A DNA stretch of 34,322 nt, taken from the NCBI GenBank assembly GCA_902525995.1, contig CABZJG010000003.1:1-34322 (forward strand), in the 5' to 3' direction. Of the stretch, positions 1-7,827 are shown piece by piece. A program made the position numbers and the translations under genes. The notes under the pieces are model-generated. The model was given only the letters and a program-made list of their open reading frames with translations. It ran no database searches and was not told where the DNA came from. The DNA is from Paracoccaceae bacterium (GTDB taxonomy: Bacteria; Pseudomonadota; Alphaproteobacteria; Rhodobacterales; Rhodobacteraceae). Numbering within the stretch: position 1 is the stretch's first letter; each line of letters starts with the position of its first letter.

Positions 1-178
1 GGTAAAAATACAAAATTGATAGATTACAAAAGGAATGGAACCACTAGTTTAACTGATGTGGTTTGGCCCCATATCCGAAACTGATTTGGGCCGCACTAGA
101 GTTGAATTTAAGCTGATTCTTGAACCATCGCGAAACTGCCGTGATACTGACGCGATACCGATGGTGGATTTTGCGGTT

Positions 179-733
179 TTAGCGCGGGCTGCGTTTGGCC
201 AAGATGCGCTGCAATGTGCGGCGGTGCATGTTGAGCCGACGGGCGGTTTCGGACACATTGCGATCGCACAGCTCATAGACGCGCTGGATATGTTCCCACC
301 GCACACGATCGGCGCTCATCGGGTTTTCTGGCGGCGGCGGCAGGTCATCGCCACTGGCCAAAAGCGCATTGGTAATATCGGTCGCATCGGCCGGTTTGCT
401 AAGGTAATCGGTCGCGCCGATTTTCACCGCAGCAACGGCTGTAGCGATAGCGCCATAACCCGTTAAAACAACAACGCGACAGTCCGGGCGCTTGGTGCGC
501 AGCACTTCAACCACGTCCAAGCCATTGCCATCTTCCAAGCGCAAATCAATCACCGCATAGGCGGGTGGCCGCGCTGTTGAAATCGCCCGGCCAGCCGCAA
601 CAGAGCCGGCTGTTTCAACAGAAAATCCGCGTTTTTCCATGGCTTTGGCCAGACGGCGCAGAAACGGCTCGTCATCATCTACCAACAACAGCGAAGGATC
701 AGGACCTAAATCTTGTAGATTTTTCTCTGACAC
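179..733 (-). CDS. regA: Redox response regulator RegA (PrrA/ActR family)
   Basis: This is the DNA-binding response regulator of the RegB/RegA redox two-component system, which controls respiration, photosynthesis and carbon or nitrogen fixation genes in alphaproteobacteria. The 184-residue product has a receiver domain (about residues 14-125) with acidic residues D19-D21, phospho-acceptor D63 in VIDLRLEDG, T91 and K113. The proline linker LPPPPENP (131-138) and a C-terminal Fis-type helix-turn-helix (NVSETARRLNMHRRTLQR, 159-176) follow. Both are near-invariant in RegA. The start is GTG at 733, preceded by AAGGGGG with a 7-base gap. It lies downstream of senC on the same strand, with regB divergent from that pair, which is the classical arrangement. 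Length is normal for the family. I see no gene in the 178 bases between its stop and the window edge. Confidence 0.97.
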   Translation of the reverse strand: MSEKNLQDLGPDPSLLLVDDDEPFLRRLAKAMEKRGFSVETAGSVAAGRAISTARPPAYAVIDLRLEDGNGLDVVEVLRTKRPDCRVVVLTGYGAIATAVAAVKIGATDYLSKPADATDITNALLASGDDLPPPPENPMSADRVRWEHIQRVYELCDRNVSETARRLNMHRRTLQRILAKRSPR

Positions 734-814
734 CGGAAAACCCCCTTATTGGCCTGTGCTGATAGGCTATTTAGTGCTGTTTACCAACGGGGTCAAACCG
801 AACTGGGCAACACT

Positions 815-1450
815 TCATGATTTATCAATAAAGCACGCCGCTTTCGCCGCAAGCGCCTCGGGGCCAACATCGCGGCGAAAAAATTCGACAACCCCATGCT
901 CGGGCAGCACCAGATAGGTCATGGTTGAATGATCCACAAGATAGTATTCATCATCGTCATCGTGGGCTTTGTAGTAGGTGCGATACGCCCGGCTGGCGGC
1001 TTTGACCTGCTCGGGCGATCCTGTCAGTCCGATGATACGCGGATGGATCGCTTCGGCATAGTCGCCAACCACCTCAGGCGTATCCCGCTTGGGGTCTATT
1101 GAAATAAACACAGGGGTGGCGGTTTTTCCATTTTCTTCAAGCACATCAACAGCTTCTGCATTCCGGATCGTATCCATCGGGCAGACATCAGGGCAAAAGG
1201 TATAGCCAAAATACACCAAAGAAGGCGCGGTAATGACATCTGCATCAGTGACGGTTTTTCCCGCGCTATCAAGCAGGTTAAACGGGCCGCCGATCTGGCC
1301 AACACCGCCGGCAACTGCACTGCTGCGACAACTGGCGAATTGGTCGCCCGAACGGTCTGCGAAGGGCCATATCCCAAGACTGGCAATCCACGTGACCAGC
1401 AATAGACAAACCACAGCAGAAGCGGCAAGTATGCTTAAAAAACGGAGCAT
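815..1450 (-). CDS. senC: SCO1/SenC copper chaperone
   Basis: SCO1/SenC proteins are membrane-anchored, periplasm-facing thioredoxin-fold copper chaperones needed to build the CuA or CuB site of cytochrome oxidases. The 211-residue product has one N-terminal hydrophobic anchor (about residues 4-27). Its copper ligands are visible: the FCPDVCP motif with C86 and C90, and the distal histidine H174 in LVDHST. An aspartate-rich run (HDDDDEYY, 163-170) sits just before that histidine. The ATG at 1450 has AGGA about 8 bases upstream. The gene is transcribed toward regA across an 81-base gap and diverges from regB across 93 bases, so senC-regA is probably one operon under a promoter region shared with regB. 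The identification is firm; in vivo copper transfer is inferred from the family. Confidence 0.96.
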   Translation of the reverse strand: MLRFLSILAASAVVCLLLVTWIASLGIWPFADRSGDQFASCRSSAVAGGVGQIGGPFNLLDSAGKTVTDADVITAPSLVYFGYTFCPDVCPMDTIRNAEAVDVLEENGKTATPVFISIDPKRDTPEVVGDYAEAIHPRIIGLTGSPEQVKAASRAYRTYYKAHDDDDEYYLVDHSTMTYLVLPEHGVVEFFRRDVGPEALAAKAACFIDKS

Positions 1451-1543
1451 GAATCACATCCTAATGGGCTTTCCTATCGCGTTGATTAGTAGCATGATGC
1501 AGCCTAAGGACAAGTCACAATTGGTTGAAAAGGTGCCATTGCG

Positions 1544-2929
1544 ATGACAGATACGACTCTAAACCTGTTGTTCCAGCAAAAGCGTGGAAGCTGGATTCGG
1601 CTGCGGACATTGATTTTGCTGCGCTGGATTGCGATTGCCGGACAGGTGATTGCGATTTTCACCGCGATCCAGCTTTATAATTTACAACTTGAGCTGGGGC
1701 TTTGCCTTTTGGCGATAGGTGTTTCCGTTGGCGGTAACCTACTGGCTATGTACAGTTTTCCGGAAACCAAACGGTTGTCGGAATTTGAAAACATGATGAT
1801 GATCCTGTTTGATCTTTTGCAACTTAGCTTTTTGCTTTTTTTGACCGGGGGATTGCATAATCCCTTTAGTATTTTGCTGCTGGCGCCAGTGGCGGTGGCG
1901 GCAAATGTGCTTAAACTAAGGTCTCTGCTGATTCTGGGGGGCACGGCCATTGCCTTGGTGACAATCATGGCCAGCTATCACCTTCCACTGCATACCGATC
2001 AGGGGTTTATTTTACGTATTCCTGATATTTTTGTATTTGGAAACTGGGCTGCAATCGTCATCGCATTGGTGTTTTTAAGCGTCTACTCACGCCGCGTGAA
2101 CAGTGAAATGAACGCTATGGGCGAAGCTGTTGTGGCCACCCAAATGGCACTGGCGCGCGAGCAAAAGCTGACCGACTTGGGCGGCGTGGTGGCTGCTGCT
2201 GCCCATGAATTGGGCACGCCGTTGGCTACCATTAAACTGGCAAGCTCAGAGCTGATGGAAGAATTGTCTGACCGGCCAGAGCTTTGTGAAGATGCTGAAT
2301 TGATCCGCGAACAGGCGGATCGCTGCCGCGATATTTTGCAATCTATGGGCAGAGCCGGCAAAGATGATCTGCATTTGCACAGCGCTCCGTTCAGCGAGGT
2401 TATTCGCGAGGCCGCCGAACCCCATCAAGATCGCGGTATCAACATTGAAATGGGCTCGCGGTCCAGTGATATGTCAAACCTTGCACAGCCCTTGGTCGAG
2501 CGGCGACCTGAAATCATTCATGGGCTTCGAAATATGGTGCAAAATGCCGTGGATTTTGCCCAATCACAGGTCTGGGTCGAAACCATTTGGAGCACAGAAC
2601 AGGTGAAGGTTCGGATTATGGATGATGGACCGGGCTATCCTTTGCATGTCATTGGGCGCATAGGCGATCCATTTATGCGAGATAAAAGATCGGAAAATGA
2701 TGATCCGAAACGTCCAGCCTATGAAGGCATGGGTTTGGGGCTTTTCATTGCCAAAACCCTGCTGGAAAGAACCGGCGCAGAGCTTTCTTTTTCGAACGGC
2801 TCACGTCTTGAAATTTTGGATGACAGTAAGGGCATGCCGACCGGCGCTAGTGTTGAAATATCTTGGCAACGAAGCGATATTGAGCAAGTCAACGGTGCGT
2901 TGGGTGAAAATAAGCAGATCAAAGCATAA
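1544..2929 (+). CDS. regB: Redox sensor histidine kinase RegB (PrrB/ActS)
   Basis: This is the inner-membrane redox-sensing histidine kinase that phosphorylates RegA. The 461-residue product has about six membrane helices in residues 25-185. The segment TGGLHNPF (101-108) matches the GGxxNPF motif known from RegB to bind ubiquinone. The H-box is AAAHELGTPLATIK with phospho-accepting H221. A cysteine (C261, in ADRCRDIL) sits where the redox-active cysteine lies in characterised RegB proteins. A HATPase domain follows, with N-box NMVQNAVDFA and G-boxes DDGPGYP and GMGLGLF. The start ATG at 1544 has an AAAGGTG-type ribosome site. It diverges from senC-regA. All expected functional residues are present, so an active redox kinase is likely. 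Confidence 0.97.
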   Translation: MTDTTLNLLFQQKRGSWIRLRTLILLRWIAIAGQVIAIFTAIQLYNLQLELGLCLLAIGVSVGGNLLAMYSFPETKRLSEFENMMMILFDLLQLSFLLFLTGGLHNPFSILLLAPVAVAANVLKLRSLLILGGTAIALVTIMASYHLPLHTDQGFILRIPDIFVFGNWAAIVIALVFLSVYSRRVNSEMNAMGEAVVATQMALAREQKLTDLGGVVAAAAHELGTPLATIKLASSELMEELSDRPELCEDAELIREQADRCRDILQSMGRAGKDDLHLHSAPFSEVIREAAEPHQDRGINIEMGSRSSDMSNLAQPLVERRPEIIHGLRNMVQNAVDFAQSQVWVETIWSTEQVKVRIMDDGPGYPLHVIGRIGDPFMRDKRSENDDPKRPAYEGMGLGLFIAKTLLERTGAELSFSNGSRLEILDDSKGMPTGASVEISWQRSDIEQVNGALGENKQIKA

Positions 2930-2941
2930 GGAACGTCGGTC

Positions 2942-3025
2942 ATGGGCAAATCTTCCCAATATGTAAGATGGCTATATGCCATTTCTATTCGGCCTGTCCT
3001 AGCAAGTGGCATTGACGGCCAATGA
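2942..3025 (+). CDS. Possible 27-residue leader ORF coupled to tsaE
   Basis: An ATG at 2942 sits 8 bases after a good ribosome site (AAGGAA, overlapping the end of regB) and opens 27 codons, beginning MGKSSQYVRW and ending at TGA 3023-3025. That stop overlaps the ATG of tsaE (3022-3024) as ATGA. The tsaE start has no visible Shine-Dalgarno of its own, so coupled re-initiation from this short ORF is plausible. The peptide matches nothing I recognise and may have no function beyond translation control. It could also be chance, since ORFs of this size are common. Confidence 0.35.
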   Translation: MGKSSQYVRWLYAISIRPVLASGIDGQ

Positions 3026-3492
3026 CCCATAAACCTCTGAAAATTGAGCTAAAATCAGAACAGAATACCGCCAATTTGGCGCATCAGTTAAGCCATCATC
3101 TGGTGCCCGGTGATGTTGTGTTGCTCAGTGGGGAAATCGGAGCCGGAAAGAGTTATTTTGCGCGCTCGCTGATCCAATTTTCTCAGGATATTGCCGAAGA
3201 TGTGCCCTCGCCGACATTTACATTGGTACAAACTTATAGCACCCGAATTGGCGAAATATGGCATGCTGATCTGTACCGGCTTGGCGCCACCGATGAAATT
3301 ATAGAACTGGGTTTAGCGGAGGCTTTTCAAGAGGCTATTTGTCTGGTGGAATGGCCCGAAATTCTTGGAAGTCTTACCCCAAAAGACGCATTGACCCTCA
3401 CGTTCAAAACCACGCCAACCCCCGGCCACCGCCAGCTTGAAATGAGTTGGACGGGTGGATCCTGGGCAGATCGGCTCTTAGGCTTTGGCTAG
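3022..3492 (+). CDS. tsaE: tRNA threonylcarbamoyladenosine (t6A) ATPase TsaE
   Basis: TsaE is the ATPase that drives the TsaBDE complex making the t6A37 modification of ANN-decoding tRNAs in the cytoplasm. The 156-residue product has a Walker A GEIGAGKS (37-44), the conserved PSPTFTLVQTY segment (62-72), the HADLYRL motif (81-87) with its Walker B-like aspartate, and LVEWPE (about 108-113). Size is usual for the family. There is no Shine-Dalgarno just before the ATG; its first bases overlap the stop of a possible 27-codon ORF starting at 2942. It lies just behind regB, its usual neighbour in Rhodobacteraceae, and converges on the aminotransferase gene with only 15 bases between the two stops. 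Confidence 0.95.
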   Translation: MTHKPLKIELKSEQNTANLAHQLSHHLVPGDVVLLSGEIGAGKSYFARSLIQFSQDIAEDVPSPTFTLVQTYSTRIGEIWHADLYRLGATDEIIELGLAEAFQEAICLVEWPEILGSLTPKDALTLTFKTTPTPGHRQLEMSWTGGSWADRLLGFG

Positions 3493-3520
3493 GCTTGGGG
3501 TGGCAGGTCACTCCAAAGCC
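3481..3520. repeat. 8-bp inverted repeat spanning the tsaE / aminotransferase convergence
   Basis: GGCTTTGG at 3481-3488 is matched exactly by CCAAAGCC at 3513-3520, across a 24-base loop that contains both stop codons. There is no T-run on either strand, so a canonical intrinsic terminator is not supported. It may reduce read-through between the two convergent genes, or be chance. It also lies at the left edge of the block that appears inserted between tsaE and addB. Confidence 0.35.
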
Positions 3521-4830
3521 ACGGTCAGCGCTTTTCCTAACTTTTCTGTGATTTCGCCAATTTGATCTTCACTGACAATAAATGGCGGCGCAAGCAATAT
3601 GTGGTCACCCTGTTTTCCATCCCGCGTTCCAGAATTTGGATAACAGATCAATCCCGCGTTAAACGCTGCTGATTTGATTTTTTTTGCGGTCTCAAGGCTA
3701 GGATCAAGCGGGGATTTCGTGGCACGGTCCGCCACCAATTCTATGCCCCAGAAAAGTCCACGCCCGCGAATATCACCAATGTTTTCGTGTTGCGCAAACT
3801 GCGCGCGCAAAGCGGTTTCCAAATCCGCGCCACGGCGTTGAACCTGATCAAAAAGGTTGCGGTTGATCAGTGCCTTTACCACAGCAAGCGCAGCAGCAGA
3901 GGCAACGGGATGTCCAATATAGGTGTGACCATGCTGAAAAAACCCCGAGCCCTTGGCGATGGTTTGATAGATCTCATCTGAGCATAGCATCGCGCCTATG
4001 GGCTGATAGCCCGCCCCAAGACCTTTGGCGATGCAAAGAATATCAGGGGCAACCTGATCAGCGTCACAGGCAAACATATGGCCCGTGCGCCCCATCCCGC
4101 ACATCACTTCATCAAAGATCAGCAAAACACCGTAGCTATCACAAATCTCTCGAATGCGTTTAAAATAGCCGTTGACGGCCGGAACAGCCCCCAAAGTTGC
4201 CCCGACCACCGGTTCAGCGATGAAGGCCATGACGGTGTCTGGCCCGAGCCGAAGCAGCTCATCTTCCAGCTCTTGCGCCACCCGTTGACCATAGTCATAG
4301 GCGGTTTCTTGGGGCAGACGACCAACATATTCATAACAGGGGGAAATATGGCTCACGTCGATTAAAAGCGGGGCAAACTGGGTGCGCCGGAACACATTTC
4401 CACCAGCGGCCAATGATCCCAATGTATTACCATGATAACTTTGGCGTCGGGCAATAACGTGTTTTCTTTGCGGCTCTTGGCGTTCCACATGATATTGGCG
4501 CGCCAATTTAAGAGCAGCCTCCGTTGCCTCTGATCCTCCCGAGACAAGATAGACACGCTTAAGATCGCCCGGTGCGCGGCTGATCAAAAGATCGGCCAGC
4601 TCTTCGGCCGGCTCTGAAGTGAAAAATCCTGTATGGGCAAAGGCAAGTTGCTCGGCCTGATGTTGAATGGCTGCAATGATATCTGGATCACCATGACCAA
4701 GGCAGGACACAGCAGCGCCGCCCGATCCATCAAAATACTGCTTTCCGGAGCTATCAACTAGGTAACATCCTTGACCACCAACCGCGGTGGGAACCTTGGA
4801 TTTAGAATGCCGTGGGAATATGTGGCTCAT
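3508..4830 (-). CDS. Class III PLP-dependent aminotransferase
   Basis: This is a fold-type I, class III (omega-type) aminotransferase, a cytoplasmic enzyme that moves an amino group from a terminal or beta position to an oxo-acid acceptor. The 440-residue product shows the PLP phosphate-binding stretch SGGSEATEAALK (97-108), the FDEV motif with D240 that contacts the pyridine nitrogen, and the Schiff-base lysine K269 in CIAKGLGAGYQPIG. I chose the ATG at 4830 because AGAAGGGG lies 7 bases upstream and the ATG overlaps the TGA of the upstream gene (ATGA). A TTG nine codons earlier has no comparable site. Translational coupling to the BKACE gene suggests that the aminotransferase supplies or uses its beta-keto acid. 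The exact amino donor cannot be read from sequence. Confidence 0.92.
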   Translation of the reverse strand: MSHIFPRHSKSKVPTAVGGQGCYLVDSSGKQYFDGSGGAAVSCLGHGDPDIIAAIQHQAEQLAFAHTGFFTSEPAEELADLLISRAPGDLKRVYLVSGGSEATEAALKLARQYHVERQEPQRKHVIARRQSYHGNTLGSLAAGGNVFRRTQFAPLLIDVSHISPCYEYVGRLPQETAYDYGQRVAQELEDELLRLGPDTVMAFIAEPVVGATLGAVPAVNGYFKRIREICDSYGVLLIFDEVMCGMGRTGHMFACDADQVAPDILCIAKGLGAGYQPIGAMLCSDEIYQTIAKGSGFFQHGHTYIGHPVASAAALAVVKALINRNLFDQVQRRGADLETALRAQFAQHENIGDIRGRGLFWGIELVADRATKSPLDPSLETAKKIKSAAFNAGLICYPNSGTRDGKQGDHILLAPPFIVSEDQIGEITEKLGKALTVALE

Positions 4831-5630
4831 TGGAAAACCCCTTCTTGCGCCCGACAAGAGCGTGGGTAATACCCCGATAGTTTTGCAGCAGATACCAAGT
4901 TACCGACAGCGCAGGCGTTATCTGAAACAACGCGCCCGTCAGGCGCTTGGACATTATTCTCAAACCCTATTCTCGCATGACCGCCTAAAAAGATAGCCGC
5001 CAGTGCACAGCTTTGTTCAGCAGGTCCAAAGGCACAAACCGTCCACCGATAATTTGAACCGAGAGCACCGGTTAAAAAAGGAATAAGGTCTTCTGGGCGG
5101 GCCCGCACCTGAGGGCTGTATTGGCCCAAAACAAAAATCACATCTAGTGAGGTGTCCTTGATAATGCCCTCTTCAATCCAGTTTTTCAGCGTATGAAGGT
5201 CCTGCGTTGAATAGAGTATATGCTGAAGTTTCATACCTGTTTCGGCAGCCAACGCATAGGCTTTGCGTCCAAGCTTCGGATCGCGCGCCATCTCACGAAT
5301 TGATAGGCTGGCCGCTTTGGGGCGCAGCTGGTCCAAACATGCAAGTTGATCTGCAACATCATAAATGTTCATGGACTCGGTTGAAATTTGCACCTCAAGT
5401 CCGGGTGCGGCGGCCTGAACAGCATCAATGGCGTCTTGGTACCGGTCTAGGCCAAGGGAATGCCGCCCCGGTGCGTCGCGGACATGTAAATGAATACCAG
5501 TCGCGCCTTTGTTTTGTGCTTGGCGCGCTGTATCGGCCAATTCCTTTGCGCTCATGGGAAGGTTGGCATGATCTTGCTTTGTCATACGAGCACCGTTAGG
5601 GGCCACCATCAAGTCATATGTCTTTTGCAT
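4827..5630 (-). CDS. Beta-keto acid cleavage enzyme (BKACE, Kce-like, DUF849)
   Basis: BKACE enzymes are Zn-dependent TIM barrels that condense a beta-keto acid with acetyl-CoA and split it into acetoacetate and a new acyl-CoA; the prototype is the 3-keto-5-aminohexanoate cleavage enzyme of lysine fermentation. Family signatures are the N-terminal APNGARMTKQDH, the zinc-binding HLHVRD (two histidines just after residue 45) and the C-terminal RIGFENN, where the family usually has GxEDN. I place the start at ATG 5630 because AAAGGGATG lies just upstream; a TTG 11 codons earlier (5663) is possible. The product is 267 residues, near the short end of the family. It is the first gene of a two-gene operon divergent from an RpiR regulator. 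Substrate specificity differs widely among BKACE subgroups and is not predicted here. Confidence 0.88.
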   Translation of the reverse strand: MQKTYDLMVAPNGARMTKQDHANLPMSAKELADTARQAQNKGATGIHLHVRDAPGRHSLGLDRYQDAIDAVQAAAPGLEVQISTESMNIYDVADQLACLDQLRPKAASLSIREMARDPKLGRKAYALAAETGMKLQHILYSTQDLHTLKNWIEEGIIKDTSLDVIFVLGQYSPQVRARPEDLIPFLTGALGSNYRWTVCAFGPAEQSCALAAIFLGGHARIGFENNVQAPDGRVVSDNACAVGNLVSAAKLSGYYPRSCRAQEGVFQ

Positions 5631-5694
5631 CCACTCATCCCTTTCAACAAGACCCTGATCCAAATTATGTGCAAAGCCATATTTATGATTCTAT

Positions 5695-5723
5695 TTGACA
5701 TCTGAATTACAAAAACATTCAAT
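5695..5723 (+). promoter_or_regulatory. Candidate sigma-70 promoter for the rpiR-type gene
   Basis: A perfect -35 hexamer TTGACA (5695-5700) is followed, after 17 bases, by TTCAAT (5718-5723), which matches the -10 consensus at four of six positions. Initiation would fall about 5730-5733, at the edge of the 18-bp palindrome, so a bound regulator would block it. This is a sequence-only prediction. Confidence 0.4.
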
Positions 5724-5732
5724 AGCATCAGG

Positions 5733-5750
5733 AAATAACATATGTTATTT
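5733..5750. promoter_or_regulatory. Perfect 18-bp palindrome, candidate operator of the RpiR regulator
   Basis: AAATAACATATGTTATTT is a perfect inverted repeat in the 150-base region between the divergent BKACE and RpiR genes, 30 bases before the regulator's ATG. RpiR-family regulators usually bind palindromic sites beside their own gene, so this is the obvious operator candidate for both divergent transcripts. I did not see a second copy in the window. Confidence 0.6.
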
Positions 5751-5780
5751 TTCGATCAGCAAAAAAAGGAATGATTCGCG

Positions 5781-6677
5781 ATGGACCCAACATTAAAATC
5801 CAAAACAATTTCAAAGCTTAAAGATGAAATTGAGCACCTATCCCCACAGCTGAGAACAGCTGCAAAATACGTTATTGATAACCCTGCAGACTTTGGTTTG
5901 GACCCTATTCGTGAAACCTCGCGTAAGTCAGGAGTAAGTACATATACATTGGTTAGAACCGCCCACCGTTTGGGGTTTTCAAGTTACGAAGAGTTCCGAG
6001 AACCGTTTCGACATGCGCTTGTATCGACCTCAGAATTTATTCAAGAACCGGCCTGGGTTGATGAGCTGCGAGAAAGCGGAGATATTGGCCGGGTTCAAGC
6101 CGAGGCAACGCGCAATGCAATGTCAATAGTTCAAAGGTCACTTGAGCGCCAATCAACCGATGAGCTTAAAGAAGTGGTTGATACCCTACTTGCAGCCCGC
6201 AATGTCTATTTGACCGCTGTGCGTTCAAGTTATGCCATGGCATATTACTTTCACTATGTAGGCCGTATGGCATTGACATCATTGCAGTTAATTCCCCGAA
6301 ATATGAACAGCGCCATTGATGAGCTTAACTATGCCGGACCCGGAGATGTTCTGATTGCAATCACCATCACGCCCTACTCTCGCGAAACTATTCAAGCCTG
6401 TGAATTTGCCAGAAAAAAAGGCGTCAAGCTGATCCTCATAACCAATTCAGACATTGTATCGCCAGAATTAAAACCGGAATATGTTCTGGTCACATCGGTT
6501 ATCAGCACGCATCACTTCGGCTGCTTCACTGGCATGCTTGCTACACTTGAATTATTGCTGGCGCTATTGGTTAGCCGTGGTGGCGATGCGGCGCGCGAGC
6601 GAATCAAATCCTATGAAGATTTGCGAGCGGAAAACAATGCGTATTGGGTGCGAAAAAAAACATTAGTTTTTAGGTGA
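5781..6677 (+). CDS. RpiR/MurR-family transcriptional regulator
   Basis: The 298-residue product has the RpiR architecture: an N-terminal helix-turn-helix of about 80 residues (with SRKSGVSTYTLVRTAHRLGFSSYEEF near residues 46-71) and a C-terminal SIS domain (about 130-265) that in this family senses a phosphorylated sugar or related metabolite. The SIS core is recognisable from ARNVYLTAVRSS and PGDVLIAITITPYSRET. It lies between the divergent BKACE operon and the co-directional TAXI-TRAP genes, with a perfect palindrome 30 bases upstream, so it probably controls both. Most RpiR proteins act on sugar or amino-sugar genes. Pairing with a keto acid or amino acid module suggests an atypical effector, which is inference. 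Confidence 0.9.
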   Translation: MDPTLKSKTISKLKDEIEHLSPQLRTAAKYVIDNPADFGLDPIRETSRKSGVSTYTLVRTAHRLGFSSYEEFREPFRHALVSTSEFIQEPAWVDELRESGDIGRVQAEATRNAMSIVQRSLERQSTDELKEVVDTLLAARNVYLTAVRSSYAMAYYFHYVGRMALTSLQLIPRNMNSAIDELNYAGPGDVLIAITITPYSRETIQACEFARKKGVKLILITNSDIVSPELKPEYVLVTSVISTHHFGCFTGMLATLELLLALLVSRGGDAARERIKSYEDLRAENNAYWVRKKTLVFR

Positions 6678-6718
6678 CAAGCGGGCGTTAGTTCGCAACT
6701 CTTTTACACATTCAAAGG

Positions 6719-6737
6719 GCAGAACATGTCGTTCTGC
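6719..6737 (+). repeat. 7-bp stem-loop in the leader of the TAXI binding-protein gene
   Basis: GCAGAAC (6719-6725), a 5-base loop and GTTCTGC (6731-6737) form a perfect short hairpin ending about 20 bases before the ATG at 6759, upstream of its GGGAGAAC ribosome site. It could stabilise the mRNA 5' end or be a regulator half-site pair. No T-run follows, so it is not a terminator. Confidence 0.35.
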
Positions 6738-6758
6738 TGATCGACTTGGGAGAACAAA

Positions 6759-7727
6759 ATGAAATATAGTAATTGGTTTAGTGGCCTGGCAGCAGCAGCA
6801 GCTTTGTCTGTTGGAAGCATCGCGAGCGCAGAACAGCAGTTTATCTCGATCGGAACGGGCGGCGTAACCGGGGTTTATTATCCAACTGGTGGCGCAATTT
6901 GCCGTTTGGTCAACCGCGACCGCAAAGAGCACGGCATTCGCTGTGCGGTCGAATCCACCGGCGGGTCAGTCTATAACATCAACACCATCAAAGCCGGCGA
7001 GCTTGAGTTCGGCGTTGCCCAGTCTGACTGGCAGCACCATGCCTATAACGGGACATCAAAATTCTCAGACAACCCGTTCCCGAACATCCGCGCGATGTTC
7101 TCGGTTCACCCAGAGCCCTTCACACTTCTGGTTCGTGCCGACAGCGGCATCACTTCTTTTGAAGGGCTGAAAGGCAACCGTGTAAATGTTGGTAACCCTG
7201 GTTCAGGCCAGCGCGCGACCATGGAAGTTGTGATGGAAGCCTTTGGCATGGGCATGGATGACTTTAGCCTTGCAACAGAATACAAAGGCTCAGAAATGGC
7301 CAAGCAGATCTGCGACAACAACATCGACGCGATGATCTACACCATTGGTCACCCAGCTGCTGCGATTAAAGAAGCAACAACCAGCTGCGATGTAAAACTG
7401 GTTTCCGTAACAGGTGCGCCGATCGACAAACTGGTTGCCGACAACCCATATTACCGCGTTGCGACCGTCCCTGGCGGCATGTATGCGGGCAACCCGGATG
7501 ACACCACCACCTTTGGTGTGGGCGCAACTTTCGTCACCTCAACTGATATTTCAGACGACGTGGCCTATATTGTTGCCAAATCAGTGATGTCAAACCTCGA
7601 TGACTTCCGCAAACTGCACCCAGCCTTTGCAAATCTGGACGCGGCGCAGATGATCTCTGATGGTTTGTCCGCACCGCTGCATCCTGGTGCTGCCAAGGCC
7701 TACAAAGAGCTTGGCTTGATGAACTAA
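6759..7727 (+). CDS. TAXI-family TRAP transporter solute-binding protein
   Basis: This is the periplasmic substrate-binding component of a TAXI-type TRAP transporter. The 322-residue precursor has a clear signal peptide (cleavage predicted after SIASA, residue 24) and then the TAXI opening FISIGTGGVTGVYYPTGGAIC. The family segments VESTGGSVYNINTIKAGELE and GNRVNVGNPGSGQRATME follow. The ATG at 6759 follows GGGAGAAC. It lies 81 bases behind the RpiR-type gene. A hairpin with a T-run after its stop separates it from the fused permease, a common way to express the binding protein above the membrane part. Known TAXI ligands include glutamate and C4 acids. The ligand here is unknown but probably feeds the aminotransferase/BKACE pair. 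Confidence 0.94.
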   Translation: MKYSNWFSGLAAAAALSVGSIASAEQQFISIGTGGVTGVYYPTGGAICRLVNRDRKEHGIRCAVESTGGSVYNINTIKAGELEFGVAQSDWQHHAYNGTSKFSDNPFPNIRAMFSVHPEPFTLLVRADSGITSFEGLKGNRVNVGNPGSGQRATMEVVMEAFGMGMDDFSLATEYKGSEMAKQICDNNIDAMIYTIGHPAAAIKEATTSCDVKLVSVTGAPIDKLVADNPYYRVATVPGGMYAGNPDDTTTFGVGATFVTSTDISDDVAYIVAKSVMSNLDDFRKLHPAFANLDAAQMISDGLSAPLHPGAAKAYKELGLMN

Positions 7728-7757
7728 GAGCGGATCACATCTGTTCTTGAAAAAATA

Positions 7758-7791
7758 CCCAGCGCTTTCACATTGCGCTGGGCTCTTTTTT
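7758..7791 (+). terminator. Intercistronic terminator/attenuator between TAXI binding protein and permease
   Basis: A perfect 8-bp stem, CCCAGCGC (7758-7765) with GCGCTGGG (7775-7782), and a 9-base loop are followed by CTCTTTTTT. It lies 30 bases after the binding-protein stop and 36 before the permease ATG. This is a good intrinsic terminator form that would let only part of the transcripts continue into the permease. Confidence 0.75.
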
Positions 7792-7827
7792 AATTAGGGT
7801 ATTCTTAAAAAAGTACGGGATGTAAAA

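Noticed and set aside
125-164. A 6-7 bp inverted repeat (CCATCG/CGATGG) downstream of regA
   Set aside because: The arms are short, the loop is about 28 bases, and there is no T-run, so I cannot support a terminator.
56-466. A 136-codon plus-strand open frame opposite the 3' end of regA
   Set aside because: Most of it is antisense to the conserved RegA helix-turn-helix region. I considered a transposase fragment for 56-178 but saw no recognisable motif.
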